NCBI GenBank assembly: GCA_947593275.1
Contig: CANQDN010000006.1
Coordinates: 1 to 19,435 of the forward strand
Direction: 5' to 3'
Length of the DNA: 19,435 nt
Source of the DNA: an uncultured Bacilli bacterium
GTDB taxonomy: Bacteria; Bacillota_I; Bacilli_A; RF39; UBA660
In this document: in pieces, positions 7,445 through 15,530 of the stretch
How positions within the stretch are numbered: position 1 is the first letter of the stretch
How the letters are laid out: each line of letters starts with the position of its first letter
Notes under the pieces: model-generated
Told to the model about the DNA's origin: nothing
What the model saw: the letters and a program-made list of their open reading frames with translations, nothing else
Database searches by the model: none
Program-made: the position numbers and the translations under genes

Positions 7445-10400
7445 TTAACTAACTTTCTTTAAACTTTTATGATTTTTCATAAGTTTGCGAACACCAAAAT
7501 TACGAGCAAAAGCAATATTTACAAATTTATCATCAACATCTAAGACAACGCCTCGGCCATATATAGTATGCATAACTATATCACCTTTTTGGTATTCTAC
7601 TACTTCATCAGTATACATATTATCTTTGGCAACAAATTTTTCTTCTTTAATACTATAATTACTCATTTCTAAGACATCAGGAGATATTTCATTAATAAAT
7701 CTTGATGGTGGATTACTATTTGTTTTACCATAAATCATTCTTTTTTTAGCGTTAGTTAAGTATAATCTTTCTTTAGCGCGAGTAAAACCCACATAACAGA
7801 GACGTCTTTCTTCTTCGATTCCTGAATTACCCTCTAAAAAGGCATTAGAATGAGGGAATAAGCCTTCTTCCATTCCGGTTATAAATACAACTTTAAATTC
7901 CAAACCTTTGGCACTATGTAACGTCATTAAAGTAATTACATTATCATCATCTTGATGTTCAGAGATATCAGCGATTAAGCTTATTTCATCTAAAAAGTCT
8001 CCTAAATTAACTGAGCCTGTTCGAGCTTCAAAAGATGCAGTGATACTTTTAAATTCCATTAAGTTTTCCATTCTAAATTCACTATCTAAGGTTTTTTCTT
8101 CGGTTAGTTCTTTTTTAATTCCACTTTTTTCTAATACGACATCGATTAGTTCTGTTAATGAAAGATTAAGAGCGGCCTTTTGTAAATCTAAGATAAGATT
8201 TTTAAATTCTAATTCTTTACCACTATCTATAGCGTCAAACATAGATAAGCCCATAGTTTTAGCTTTAGTGGCGATATCTGATACACTTTTATTGCCAATT
8301 TTACGTTTAGGAACATTTATAACGCGAATTAGACTAACATCATCACGAGGATTATTAATAAGTCTTAAATAGCAGATTAAATCCTTTATTTCTTTACGAT
8401 TATAGAAATAATAACTACCTACTACTTTATATGGGAAATTATTTTTAAGTAATACTTCTTCAACATTTCTTGATTGAGCATTGGTCCGATAAAAGATAGC
8501 AATATCTTTATAGCTGTAGCCTTCATTTAAAAGTCTTTTTATTTCATCAACTATGAGGGCTATTTCGTGTTTTTCATCGTAACTGCGAAGATATTTAACT
8601 TTTAGGCCATCACCAAGATTGCTATAGAGTTTCAGATCTTTGCGCTCTTTATTATTTTTGATAACTGAATTAGCAGCTTCTAGAATGTTTCTGGTACTGC
8701 GATAATTTTGTTCTAAGCGAATAACATGGGTATCTTTGTAATCTTTTTCAAAGTTTAAAATATTGCGGAAATTAGCCCCTCTGAAGGCATAAATACAATT
8801 ATGGACACAAATATTATTAGCTAAATAATTTCTAGTTGTAGGAATAGATAAATCATAGACTAAGCCTTTATAATTATAGGAATCAATATTTATTACTTCA
8901 TCTTCAATTATTTTGTTATTATCTAAAATGGGAATTAACATTCCTTCTCTTAAAGATCCTGCAGGCAAAAATTTAAAACTTTCTTTATTACTTAATCTGA
9001 TTTTTTCAACTATATTAACATCGGGAATAAAATGAGATATTTTAGTAGCAAACAAAAAAGCTTCATCCATTGTAATTCTTTCTGTTTCAATTCTAAAATC
9101 TTTATTTTTTCCATCTCTAACTTTAAATCCGACATTTTCTAATAATGTTCTATATTCTAAAGATGTAGTATTAAAAGAAATTCTTTGAGCATGATAACTT
9201 CTTTTATCAGCTTTATCACAACTTAAATAATTGATATTTATAACTCGGTTAGAAACAGTTTTTCTTGTAAAACCACTTTTACTATAATGAGGATAATCCA
9301 TGTCTAAAAATTCATTATTCATTAACATAGCCGCTCTAAGTTCAGTAGGAACACTTTTATAAAATCTTTCTATGTCATTTTTATTAAATAAAATCTTTCG
9401 ACCTTCAGCGCTAAAAACCATTTGAGGTAAACCATATATTGAAGCATAGTATTGTTCATAATAATTAGCTTCAATTTGATTGTCACATCTTTTTAAAAGC
9501 CATATTTTATCTGCATGCTCTTGATTTAATCTTTGCTTTAAACCATTTGCTAAAACATTTGCTTTTGTAGTTCGATAAGATCTTGTTTGGCCAATTCTAA
9601 AACCTAATCCTTTTTTATACATTAAATAAACATAAAATTTGTCCATTTCCATAGGAAGTTTATAAAATACCATATGTTCAGGTGTACATTCAATAACTTT
9701 ACCTGTTTTGGTTTTAATCTTAATAATTTTTCCTTCGTAATTAGTAGCAATAAGTTTTTCTACTACTTCATAATTAGTTTTACCAAATCCTACTCCACTT
9801 AAAACTGAATCTCCATCTTTAATATCCTCGATAGCTTTTGTTCCTTTAGATGTTTCTATTAAAGTTCCAGGTATTAAACACTGATTTACATCTCCTACAA
9901 CAAATATATTCTTATATTTATCGGCGAGCATTTTACTTAGTTTATATTGAACTTCATTAGTATCTTGATATTCATCAATTAAAATATATTTGTAATGCTC
10001 TTGATATTTTTCGAGTATTTCTGGATTGTTTTTAAAAAGGCAGGTTGGAAGGACAAGTAAATCATCAAAATCAACACTATTATTGTTTTTTAATAACTTT
10101 TTATAGTCATAATATATTTCAACTGCTTCTTTTTCAGCTTCAGTATTAAAATATTTATCTAGATCACTATCACTTAATAATTCATTTTTAATAAAACTTA
10201 TTTTACTTCTCACAAAATAGGGACTAATAAATTTAGGGTCCATGTTTTTGTCTTTCATTATTCTTTTTATTAGACTAATAACATCATCACTATCGATAAT
10301 TGTAAAGTTTTTATCTAAGCCTAGTTTATCTAAGTTTTCACGAATTATTTTTAGGCCAAAAGAATGGAATGTACCTACAAAGGTATGATTATCGGGAACT

Positions 10401-10612
10401 AGAATGTTTAGGCGTTCGCGCATTTCTTTGGCAGCTTTATTGGTAAAGGTAATAGCTAAAATATTATAATCACTAATACCTTGTTCTATTAAATGAGCAA
10501 TTCTAGTTGTTAATACTTTGGTTTTGCCAGAACCAGCACCAGCGAGGACTAATGATGGTCCTTCTAGATGATTTATTGCTTCTATTTGCTTTTCATTTAA
10601 ACTACTTAACAT
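7445..10612 (-). CDS. pcrA: ATP-dependent DNA helicase PcrA (UvrD/Rep family) interrupted by an intein
   Basis: PcrA is a 3'-5' superfamily 1 helicase acting in repair, plasmid replication and clearing of RNA polymerase conflicts. Residues here are counted from the ATG at 10622-10624. The Walker A loop AGAGSGKT is at 28-35 and the DEYQDT Walker B box at 217-222. Motif III is split: GDVNQ (244-248) continues only at CIYAFRGA (610-617), with 361 intein residues between. Motif IV (LEQNYRST), motif V/VI sequences including TLHSAKGLEF, and the C-terminal PcrA tail (GDIVMHTIYGRGVV), known in Bacillus for contacting RNA polymerase, follow. Without the intein the helicase is about 695 aa, close to normal. 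Mature function needs protein splicing. I chose the ATG at 10610-10612 because GGTGG lies five bases before it; the upstream ATG is only four bases from the -10 box. Confidence 0.96.
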   Translation of the reverse strand: MLSSLNEKQIEAINHLEGPSLVLAGAGSGKTKVLTTRIAHLIEQGISDYNILAITFTNKAAKEMRERLNILVPDNHTFVGTFHSFGLKIIRENLDKLGLDKNFTIIDSDDVISLIKRIMKDKNMDPKFISPYFVRSKISFIKNELLSDSDLDKYFNTEAEKEAVEIYYDYKKLLKNNNSVDFDDLLVLPTCLFKNNPEILEKYQEHYKYILIDEYQDTNEVQYKLSKMLADKYKNIFVVGDVNQCLIPGTLIETSKGTKAIEDIKDGDSVLSGVGFGKTNYEVVEKLIATNYEGKIIKIKTKTGKVIECTPEHMVFYKLPMEMDKFYVYLMYKKGLGFRIGQTRSYRTTKANVLANGLKQRLNQEHADKIWLLKRCDNQIEANYYEQYYASIYGLPQMVFSAEGRKILFNKNDIERFYKSVPTELRAAMLMNNEFLDMDYPHYSKSGFTRKTVSNRVININYLSCDKADKRSYHAQRISFNTTSLEYRTLLENVGFKVRDGKNKDFRIETERITMDEAFLFATKISHFIPDVNIVEKIRLSNKESFKFLPAGSLREGMLIPILDNNKIIEDEVINIDSYNYKGLVYDLSIPTTRNYLANNICVHNCIYAFRGANFRNILNFEKDYKDTHVIRLEQNYRSTRNILEAANSVIKNNKERKDLKLYSNLGDGLKVKYLRSYDEKHEIALIVDEIKRLLNEGYSYKDIAIFYRTNAQSRNVEEVLLKNNFPYKVVGSYYFYNRKEIKDLICYLRLINNPRDDVSLIRVINVPKRKIGNKSVSDIATKAKTMGLSMFDAIDSGKELEFKNLILDLQKAALNLSLTELIDVVLEKSGIKKELTEEKTLDSEFRMENLMEFKSITASFEARTGSVNLGDFLDEISLIADISEHQDDDNVITLMTLHSAKGLEFKVVFITGMEEGLFPHSNAFLEGNSGIEEERRLCYVGFTRAKERLYLTNAKKRMIYGKTNSNPPSRFINEISPDVLEMSNYSIKEEKFVAKDNMYTDEVVEYQKGDIVMHTIYGRGVVLDVDDKFVNIAFARNFGVRKLMKNHKSLKKVS
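8798..9880 (-). mobile_element. Intein in PcrA motif III, with a GIY-YIG-like insert
   Basis: The intein spans residues 249-609 of the precursor, in frame and without stops. Splicing features are complete: Cys1 (CLIPGTLIE), a block B TxxH motif (T314 to H317, TPEH), a block F VYDLSI segment with Asp 591, the terminal His-Asn pair (VHN, 607-609), and Cys as the first residue of the following extein. Hint blocks lie at about 249-320 and 545-609. Between them is a non-Hint insert. YVY (331-333) and RIG followed by QT (343-347) resemble the GIY and YIG strands. Arg 365 and Glu 390 in YYEQYY are placed like the catalytic Arg and Glu of GIY-YIG nucleases. A segment HAQRISFNTTS near 478-488 may bind DNA. 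From memory, related inteins occur at the same place in UvrD-like helicases of Actinobacteria and Cyanobacteria. Whether the nuclease is active is unknown. Confidence 0.93.
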
Positions 10613-10628
10613 TTTTACCACCATAACT

Positions 10629-10634
10629 ATTATA
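10629..10634 (-). promoter_or_regulatory. -10 box upstream of pcrA
   Basis: TATAAT on the minus strand lies just after the murI terminator. The -35 region at 17 bases is poor (TTTTGT). The SD GGTGG at 10622-10618 begins only six bases downstream, so the leader is very short. Confidence 0.45.
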
Positions 10635-10636
10635 TC

Positions 10637-10665
10637 AAAAAAGTTTCCTTAACAAAAGGAAAACT
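10637..10665 (-). terminator. Terminator after murI
   Basis: On the minus strand an AAGTTTTCCTT arm and an AAGGAAACTT arm pair with one bulged base and are followed by six T's. It separates murI transcription from the pcrA promoter. Confidence 0.75.
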
Positions 10666-10670
10666 TATAT

Positions 10671-11405
10671 CTATTTATTTAAATATGTATTTAAAATACG
10701 ATAAAATCTAGCTTCTTTTAGTTTACTGTTACTACTATCAACGAATTGTAAATTCTTTGCAGTTTCTTTGACATTTGATTTACTTATTACTTCTTTTAAA
10801 TGGTTGGTTACGCCTTTACTTCCTTCATAAAAGTGGGATATATTAAATAATTCTTTTAGAATATCTTCGATTAAAGGATAATGGGTACAACCAAGAACTA
10901 GGTTATCGATATTTTGGAAGTATTCTTTTCTTTTTAAAAGATACTCTTTAATTTGGGGAATGTTATCTTCTTCAATTAAATCAGCAAGACCGGGACATTC
11001 TAAGATAGACATTTGGTTACCATATTTTTGGTATAGTTCTTTAAAATTTTTAGAATCAGTTGTTCCTTTGGTGGCCATGATTAGGGTATTACCTTTTATG
11101 GCATTATCATAAACCATTTTAAGGGCTGGTTCAACGGCGATTATGGGAACTTTAAACTCTTCTCTTAAAGCATCTTTACACATTGCACTTGCGGTATTGC
11201 AGGCGATAACAATTATTTTACAACCTTTATCTATTAAATATTTACATATGTTTCTAGTTATTTTAAGTAATTCTTGAGGGCTTTTATCACCATAGGGATT
11301 ATTTAAGGAATCACTATAATAAATATAATTATAATTGGGAAGTTCTTTTAATATTTCTCTAAAAATAGTTACTCCTCCAATGCCTGAATCAAATATGCCA
11401 ATCAT
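10671..11405 (-). CDS. murI: Glutamate racemase MurI
   Basis: MurI converts L-glutamate to D-glutamate for peptidoglycan, in the cytoplasm. The N-terminal signature IGIFDSGIGGVTI is present. Both catalytic cysteines can be seen, C72 in ACNTAS and C176 in LGCTHYP (counted from the upstream GTG). The PYG motif is kept in the form NNPYGDKS. At 244 aa it is slightly short but normal for low-GC Bacillota. The first possible start is a GTG (11412-11414) that belongs to the SD itself (AGGTG). The ATG at 11403-11405 follows that SD at good spacing and gives the usual MIGIFDSG start. A TATAAT box at 11427-11422 may give it its own transcript; otherwise it is co-transcribed with the unknown gene upstream. 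A terminator follows. Confidence 0.96.
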   Translation of the reverse strand: MIGIFDSGIGGVTIFREILKELPNYNYIYYSDSLNNPYGDKSPQELLKITRNICKYLIDKGCKIIVIACNTASAMCKDALREEFKVPIIAVEPALKMVYDNAIKGNTLIMATKGTTDSKNFKELYQKYGNQMSILECPGLADLIEEDNIPQIKEYLLKRKEYFQNIDNLVLGCTHYPLIEDILKELFNISHFYEGSKGVTNHLKEVISKSNVKETAKNLQFVDSSNSKLKEARFYRILNTYLNK

Positions 11406-11435
11406 TTTGTTCACCTATTTAATTATATTCTTTAT

Positions 11436-12014
11436 TTATCTAGTTAGATTAGAATTAGAATAACTATCTAATTTTTTGATTTCTTCATCTGGTATTAGTT
11501 CCATTAAATAGTTAAGATTTCCTTTTATATCAATTAAAGAAACAGATAATTCTCTAACCTTTTTAAATTCTTTTAATAATTCATTTCTTTTCTTTAAATA
11601 ATCACTTAAATTATGAATGATTTCTTTTTGATAGTTCTCATCGACTCTTTTAAATTCTTCGATGTTTTGTTCATCTTCATAAGTTAAATCGTTTAAACTA
11701 TTGGTTAATTCTTTTCGAGATATTACTTCATATAATTCAGTCCATAAAGTAAAAAATCTAAGCTGTAACTCTTTTATAGTATACTTAGGCTTTAAGCGAT
11801 AAACATACATATCTTTAACTCTTATAACATCAAAATAAGTTTCTAATTCTTCTTTCGCATCATTATGATACCAATCTTGAATAAAATCTAAATTATTATG
11901 TAAATATTTATTAAAAATTTCATATTCATTAAAAGTTAGGCTTCTTCTTCCTTCTTTTTGGTTTAGGGCTATTATACCATAAGCAATAATTCTTCCTTTT
12001 GTTAATACGACCAT
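11436..12014 (-). CDS. Uncharacterised helical protein
   Basis: No family is recognised. The 192 aa protein is rich in charged, helical sequence with many Glu and Lys residues, has no membrane segment or signal peptide, and is probably cytoplasmic. A Tyr-rich central patch (MYVYRLKPKYT near residue 70) precedes a coiled-coil-like C-terminal half. The SD AGAGGAAG lies about nine bases before the ATG. It follows the pnp terminator directly and precedes murI by about 30 bases, so it probably shares a transcript with murI. How it is transcribed is unclear, because no promoter is obvious between the pnp terminator and its SD; readthrough is possible. Confidence 0.75.
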   Translation of the reverse strand: MVVLTKGRIIAYGIIALNQKEGRRSLTFNEYEIFNKYLHNNLDFIQDWYHNDAKEELETYFDVIRVKDMYVYRLKPKYTIKELQLRFFTLWTELYEVISRKELTNSLNDLTYEDEQNIEEFKRVDENYQKEIIHNLSDYLKKRNELLKEFKKVRELSVSLIDIKGNLNYLMELIPDEEIKKLDSYSNSNLTR

Positions 12015-12040
12015 ATAAATTTTCTTCCTCTTTGCTTACT

Positions 12041-12063
12041 AAAAAAATAAGGAAAACCTTATT
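12041..12063 (-). terminator. Terminator after pnp
   Basis: AATAAGG and CCTTATT arms close a TTTT loop on the minus strand and are followed by a run of seven T's. The hairpin overlaps the pnp stop codon (12062-12064). Confidence 0.85.
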
Positions 12064-14206
12064 ATTTTTTGATTTCTTTTTTTGGTAAAGCCGCTTTTCG
12101 AGATAAATTTAAGCGTCCACGATTATCATATCCGAGTGCCTTAACGATAATTTTATCACCAACACTTACAATATCTTTAGGTTTATCGACTCTCTTATTA
12201 TCAAGCTCGGATACATGAACTAAGCCTTCACATCCTGGCCATAATTCTACAAAACAACCGAAGTCTTCTACTTTAACAACTTTACCATTATATATGGCAT
12301 TTATTTCGACTTCTCTTACAACTTCTTCAATCATTTTACGAGTTTTAGCAATTATCTCCGCATCAGTATGATAAATAATTACTCTTCCATCATCTTCAAG
12401 ATCTACTTTAACTGCATCTTTATCATTTACAGTTTTAACTTGACTAGCTTCTAAAATAATTTTAGTAATCATTTCCCCACCACGACCAATAACATCTTTA
12501 ATTTTATCAGGATTAATTCTAAATGTATCAATCTTTGGTGCATATTTACTTAAACTCTTACGAGGCTCTGGAATGCATTCTTCCATAACATCTAATATTT
12601 GTAAGCGAGCTTTTTTAGCTTGAGCTAAAGCTTCTTTTAAGATTTTTTCAGTTACACCTTTAATCTTAATATCCATTTGAAGGGCACATATACCTTTACG
12701 AGTACCTGCAACTTTAAAATCCATATCTCCCATATGATCTTCTAAGCCTTGAATATCCGTTAAAATTGTATATTTTTTAGCATTTTCACTTTGAATAAGT
12801 CCCATCGCAATACCCGCAACAGGTGCTTTAATAGGAACTCCTGCCGCCATTAAAGATAAACAACCTGCACAAATTGTTGCTTGACTACTACTTCCATTTG
12901 ACTCTAATATTTCACTTACAACTCTAATTGTATAAGGGAATTCTTCTTCACTTGGAATTACTTGAGCAAGAGCTCTTTCCCCTAAAGCTCCATGCCCAAT
13001 TTCTCTACGTCCTGGTGCTCCATATCTTCCAGTTTCACCAACTGAGAATGCTGGGAAATTATAATGCAACATAAATCTTTTAGAGTCTTCTAAACCTAAA
13101 CCATCAAGAATTTGATGTTCACCAATAGCACCCAATGTCGTAGTAGCAAGACTTTGAGTTTCACCTCTTGTAAATACTGCTGAACCATGAGTTCTTGGAA
13201 GTAAATCTATACTACATGATAAAGGTCTAATCTCATCCATTGCTCTTCCATCAGGTCTAATCTTTTTATCAGTAATAAGCTTTCTTACTTCATTTGCTTC
13301 AATTAAATTGACAATCTTTTCTACTTGTTTAATTTTTTCATCAGCATTTACTTCTTCTGCATATATTTCTGTAAAGTTTTCAATAGTTCTTGCCTTTACT
13401 TCATCTATTTTAGCATATTTTTCTAGTTTGTCCTTAATTTGAATAGCTTCTAACATATCTTTAGTCGCAAATTCTTCTACAGCTCTTTTTATATCAGGAT
13501 CTAATTCAGCTTTAGCGAGCTCTATTTTAGCTTCTCCAATTTCATCAATAATTTTTTGCTCAAATTCACATAAAGCTTTTAAATTTTCATGACCAAACAT
13601 TAAAGCCTCAAGCATTTCTTTTTCACTTAATTCAGATGCCCCAGCTTCCACCATGCATATAGCTTCTTTAGTACCTGCAACAGTTAAAGATAAATCACTC
13701 ATCTCTACTTGTTCAGCAGTAGGATTAATAACCAACTCTTTTCCTACTTTACCTACTATAACACCTGCAACAGGTCCATCAAAAGGTATTTTAGAAATTC
13801 CTAAACATAAACTAGTTCCAAATAAAGCCGCCATTTCAGGACTATTATCAGGATCAACAGATAATACAGTATTTACTACTTGAATTTCTTGCCGCAAATT
13901 TTCATCAAACATTGGTCTAATTGGTCTATCAATTAAACGAGCTGCGAGCGTTGCGGCATCACTAGGTCTTCCTTCTCTTTTAATAAAACCACCAGGAATT
14001 TTACCTACAGAATATAATTTTTCTTGATATAAAACTTGTAAAGGGAAAAAATCTTGTTCTACTACTTCTTTACCCATAACACAAACTGAAAGAACTACAG
14101 TATCCCCATATCTAACTAAAACTGCCCCATCAGCTTGTTTAGCTAATTCTCCTGTTTCAACAATTAAATCTCTTCCTAAAAAATTTAATTTAAATACTTT
14201 CTTCAT
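12062..14206 (-). CDS. pnp: Polyribonucleotide nucleotidyltransferase (PNPase)
   Basis: PNPase degrades RNA 3' to 5' using phosphate and is part of the RNA-decay machinery. Two RNase PH-like halves are joined by a helical domain, followed by a KH domain (about residues 562-620, with VIGRGG at 572-577) and an S1 domain (about 636-704). The second RNase PH half shows the conserved FPAFSVGETGRYGAPGRRE region. The 714 aa length from the chosen start is normal. The start at 14204-14206 gives the usual MKKVFKLNFLGRD opening and has GAGTGA four bases upstream. An ATG at 14216-14218 is possible. A TTG at 14240-14242 is not credible because it lies inside the terminator hairpin after rpsO. It follows rpsO as in most Bacillota, and the intervening hairpin probably lowers its expression relative to rpsO. 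Confidence 0.97.
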   Translation of the reverse strand: MKKVFKLNFLGRDLIVETGELAKQADGAVLVRYGDTVVLSVCVMGKEVVEQDFFPLQVLYQEKLYSVGKIPGGFIKREGRPSDAATLAARLIDRPIRPMFDENLRQEIQVVNTVLSVDPDNSPEMAALFGTSLCLGISKIPFDGPVAGVIVGKVGKELVINPTAEQVEMSDLSLTVAGTKEAICMVEAGASELSEKEMLEALMFGHENLKALCEFEQKIIDEIGEAKIELAKAELDPDIKRAVEEFATKDMLEAIQIKDKLEKYAKIDEVKARTIENFTEIYAEEVNADEKIKQVEKIVNLIEANEVRKLITDKKIRPDGRAMDEIRPLSCSIDLLPRTHGSAVFTRGETQSLATTTLGAIGEHQILDGLGLEDSKRFMLHYNFPAFSVGETGRYGAPGRREIGHGALGERALAQVIPSEEEFPYTIRVVSEILESNGSSSQATICAGCLSLMAAGVPIKAPVAGIAMGLIQSENAKKYTILTDIQGLEDHMGDMDFKVAGTRKGICALQMDIKIKGVTEKILKEALAQAKKARLQILDVMEECIPEPRKSLSKYAPKIDTFRINPDKIKDVIGRGGEMITKIILEASQVKTVNDKDAVKVDLEDDGRVIIYHTDAEIIAKTRKMIEEVVREVEINAIYNGKVVKVEDFGCFVELWPGCEGLVHVSELDNKRVDKPKDIVSVGDKIIVKALGYDNRGRLNLSRKAALPKKEIKK

Positions 14207-14227
14207 ACTATCACTCATTTCTTTTAT

Positions 14228-14256
14228 AAAAAAAGACACCAAAAATTTTTAGTGCC
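14228..14256 (-). terminator. Terminator or attenuator between rpsO and pnp
   Basis: On the minus strand GGCACTAAAAA pairs along its whole length with TTTTTGGTGTC, with two G-T wobbles, and seven T's follow. No pnp promoter of good quality lies downstream of it, so pnp probably depends on readthrough or on a processed rpsO-pnp transcript. Confidence 0.75.
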
Positions 14257-14257
14257 C

Positions 14258-14527
14258 TTATTTTCTTAAATTTAATTTACTTATTACATTTCTGTAACTA
14301 ACAACATCATTATCTTTCAAATAAGCAAGTAATTTTCTTCTTTTACCAACTTTCATTAAAAGTCCCCGATTAGAATGATAATCATGTTTATGAACCTTTA
14401 AATGTTCTGTTAAATCATTGATTTCATGAGTTAAAATTGCAATTTGTACTTCTGTAGAACCACAATCTTTTTCATTTTTACCAAATTCTTTAACTAATTT
14501 AGCTTTTGTTTCTTTGGAAACTGCCAT
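14258..14527 (-). CDS. rpsO: 30S ribosomal protein S15
   Basis: S15 binds 16S rRNA early in assembly of the small ribosomal subunit. The 89 aa protein is full length. It has the conserved GSTEVQIAILT and DYHSNRGLL segments, with the RNA-contacting His-Asp pair in between (HKHDYHS), and an SYRNVISKLNLRK C-terminus. A strong SD, AAGGAGGAA, precedes the ATG by about eight bases. A promoter lies at 14613-14641 and a leader of about 80 nt precedes the gene. In that leader an upstream arm can pair with the SD, consistent with the feedback control of S15 translation known in several bacteria. Confidence 0.98.
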   Translation of the reverse strand: MAVSKETKAKLVKEFGKNEKDCGSTEVQIAILTHEINDLTEHLKVHKHDYHSNRGLLMKVGKRRKLLAYLKDNDVVSYRNVISKLNLRK

Positions 14528-14534
14528 GTTTTAT

Positions 14535-14581
14535 TCCTCCTTCTTTTTAAATCGGTTTAATCCAAGTAATAATTTAAGGAG
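14535..14581 (-). promoter_or_regulatory. rpsO leader hairpin that can mask the SD
   Basis: CTCCTT (14581-14576) is complementary to the SD AAGGAG (14542-14537). The helix can continue as AAAT (14575-14572) with ATTT (14552-14549) across an asymmetric internal loop. A small GG/CC hairpin can form in between. This suits autogenous control by S15, but the shape does not match a specific S15 leader class that I can name, so the role is inferred. Confidence 0.5.
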
Positions 14582-14612
14582 TAAATTAAAACTTCGAATA
14601 AACTTCAATAAC

Positions 14613-14641
14613 ATTATATTATAAACTTTTAGAAAAATCAA
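14613..14641 (-). promoter_or_regulatory. rpsO promoter
   Basis: On the minus strand TTGATT (14641-14636) and TATAAT (14618-14613) are spaced by 17 bases. A second TATAAT overlaps at 14623-14618 but is wrongly spaced. The predicted start is near 14606. Confidence 0.7.
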
Positions 14642-14666
14642 CCAAAATTTTTTTAAACTCTTTATT

Positions 14667-14909
14667 CTATTTATTTTTACTCTCTATATTTTGTAACTCA
14701 AATCTATATTCTTGCGCAATATTAGGATATTTTTCATGATCTACTTTAGATAAAAACAGATCTTTAGGTCTCGCATAAAGTTTAGTATCTCCATATAAAG
14801 CGCGATATATTACTAGTTCTTCTTTAGTTTCGGTGTGGGTTGCAATGTCTAAAACTAAGTAATAATCTCCTTTAAAATGTTTATAAATACCATTTATTTT
14901 TACTTCCAT
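14667..14909 (-). CDS. DUF1653 domain-containing protein
   Basis: The 80 aa protein matches the small DUF1653 family across its length: a GIYKHFKG opening, then EELVIYRALYGD and a YARPKDLFL block. The family is widespread, and its function is not known to me. It has no membrane segment and is probably cytoplasmic. It starts six bases after the stop of the cyclophilin gene, without a strong SD, so it is likely read as the last gene of that operon. The next gene, rpsO, has its own promoter. Confidence 0.88.
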   Translation of the reverse strand: MEVKINGIYKHFKGDYYLVLDIATHTETKEELVIYRALYGDTKLYARPKDLFLSKVDHEKYPNIAQEYRFELQNIESKNK

Positions 14910-14915
14910 AAGTTT

Positions 14916-15530
14916 CTAGCTTTCTTCTACTTTTACGAATCTAATTGTTTTAATACCTTGCTTAACTGTTGGAGCATCATAAATATCCGCCTCAACTTCA
15001 GATATATTTACAACATTTTTATAGCCAGCGATTACTTTTCCAAAGGCAGCATAATTACCATCTAAATAACCTAAGGCAGTATTATCGTTAACACAAATAA
15101 AGAACTGACTACTAGCACTATCCATATCTTCTGCGCGAGCCATAGATACGATCCCTTCTTCATGCTTTAAATTATTTTCAACGCCATTGTTGGCAAACTC
15201 ACCCTTAATATTATCAGCACTTTTATTGTCGGCACTAATTCCTCCTTGAATCATGAAATCTTCTATAACTCGGTGGAAAGTTGTACCATCATAAAATTTT
15301 TCGTTGACTAACTTTTTAAAGTTTTCAACTGTAATTGGAGCGATATCAGGATATAATTCTATTAAAATAACTTTATTTTTATCTGTAAGTAATTTAACAT
15401 AATTGGTTTCTTCACTTACTTCTTCATATTTATAGCCTTCAATTTCGCCAGACTTGTAATCTTTTTTACTACATCCACTTAAAAATAAAACACTTATTAT
15501 TAGAATTAAGCCAATTAATCTTTTTTGCAT
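14916..15530 (-). CDS. Lipoprotein peptidylprolyl isomerase, cyclophilin type
   Basis: A lipoprotein signal ends at LSGC (Cys 20), so the mature protein should be anchored outside the membrane. The cyclophilin domain (about residues 45-200) shows ITVENFKKLV, TTFHRVIEDFMIQGG with the catalytic Arg, SQFFICV with the conserved Gln, and AAFGKVIAG. It catalyses cis-trans isomerisation of prolyl bonds and probably helps fold exported proteins. The conserved Trp of human cyclophilin A is not obvious, as in many bacterial forms. The start overlaps the end of the upstream gene by 16 bases, with an AAGGAAGG SD, so translation is probably coupled. Confidence 0.95.
   Translation of the reverse strand: MQKRLIGLILIISVLFLSGCSKKDYKSGEIEGYKYEEVSEETNYVKLLTDKNKVILIELYPDIAPITVENFKKLVNEKFYDGTTFHRVIEDFMIQGGISADNKSADNIKGEFANNGVENNLKHEEGIVSMARAEDMDSASSQFFICVNDNTALGYLDGNYAAFGKVIAGYKNVVNISEVEADIYDAPTVKQGIKTIRFVKVEES

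Noticed and set aside
8040..8372. Plus-strand open frame of 110 codons
   Set aside because: It is antisense to the C-terminal helicase part of pcrA, with Ser/Leu-rich shadow composition and no SD.
8798..9880. Insert in pcrA as a frameshifted or phage-disrupted gene
   Set aside because: The frame is continuous and both intein borders and all splicing residues are present.
13653..13883. Plus-strand open frame of 76 codons
   Set aside because: It is antisense to a conserved part of pnp and has no start signals.
14877..15065. Plus-strand open frame of 62 codons
   Set aside because: It is antisense to the cyclophilin gene and its composition follows from the A/T-rich coding strand.
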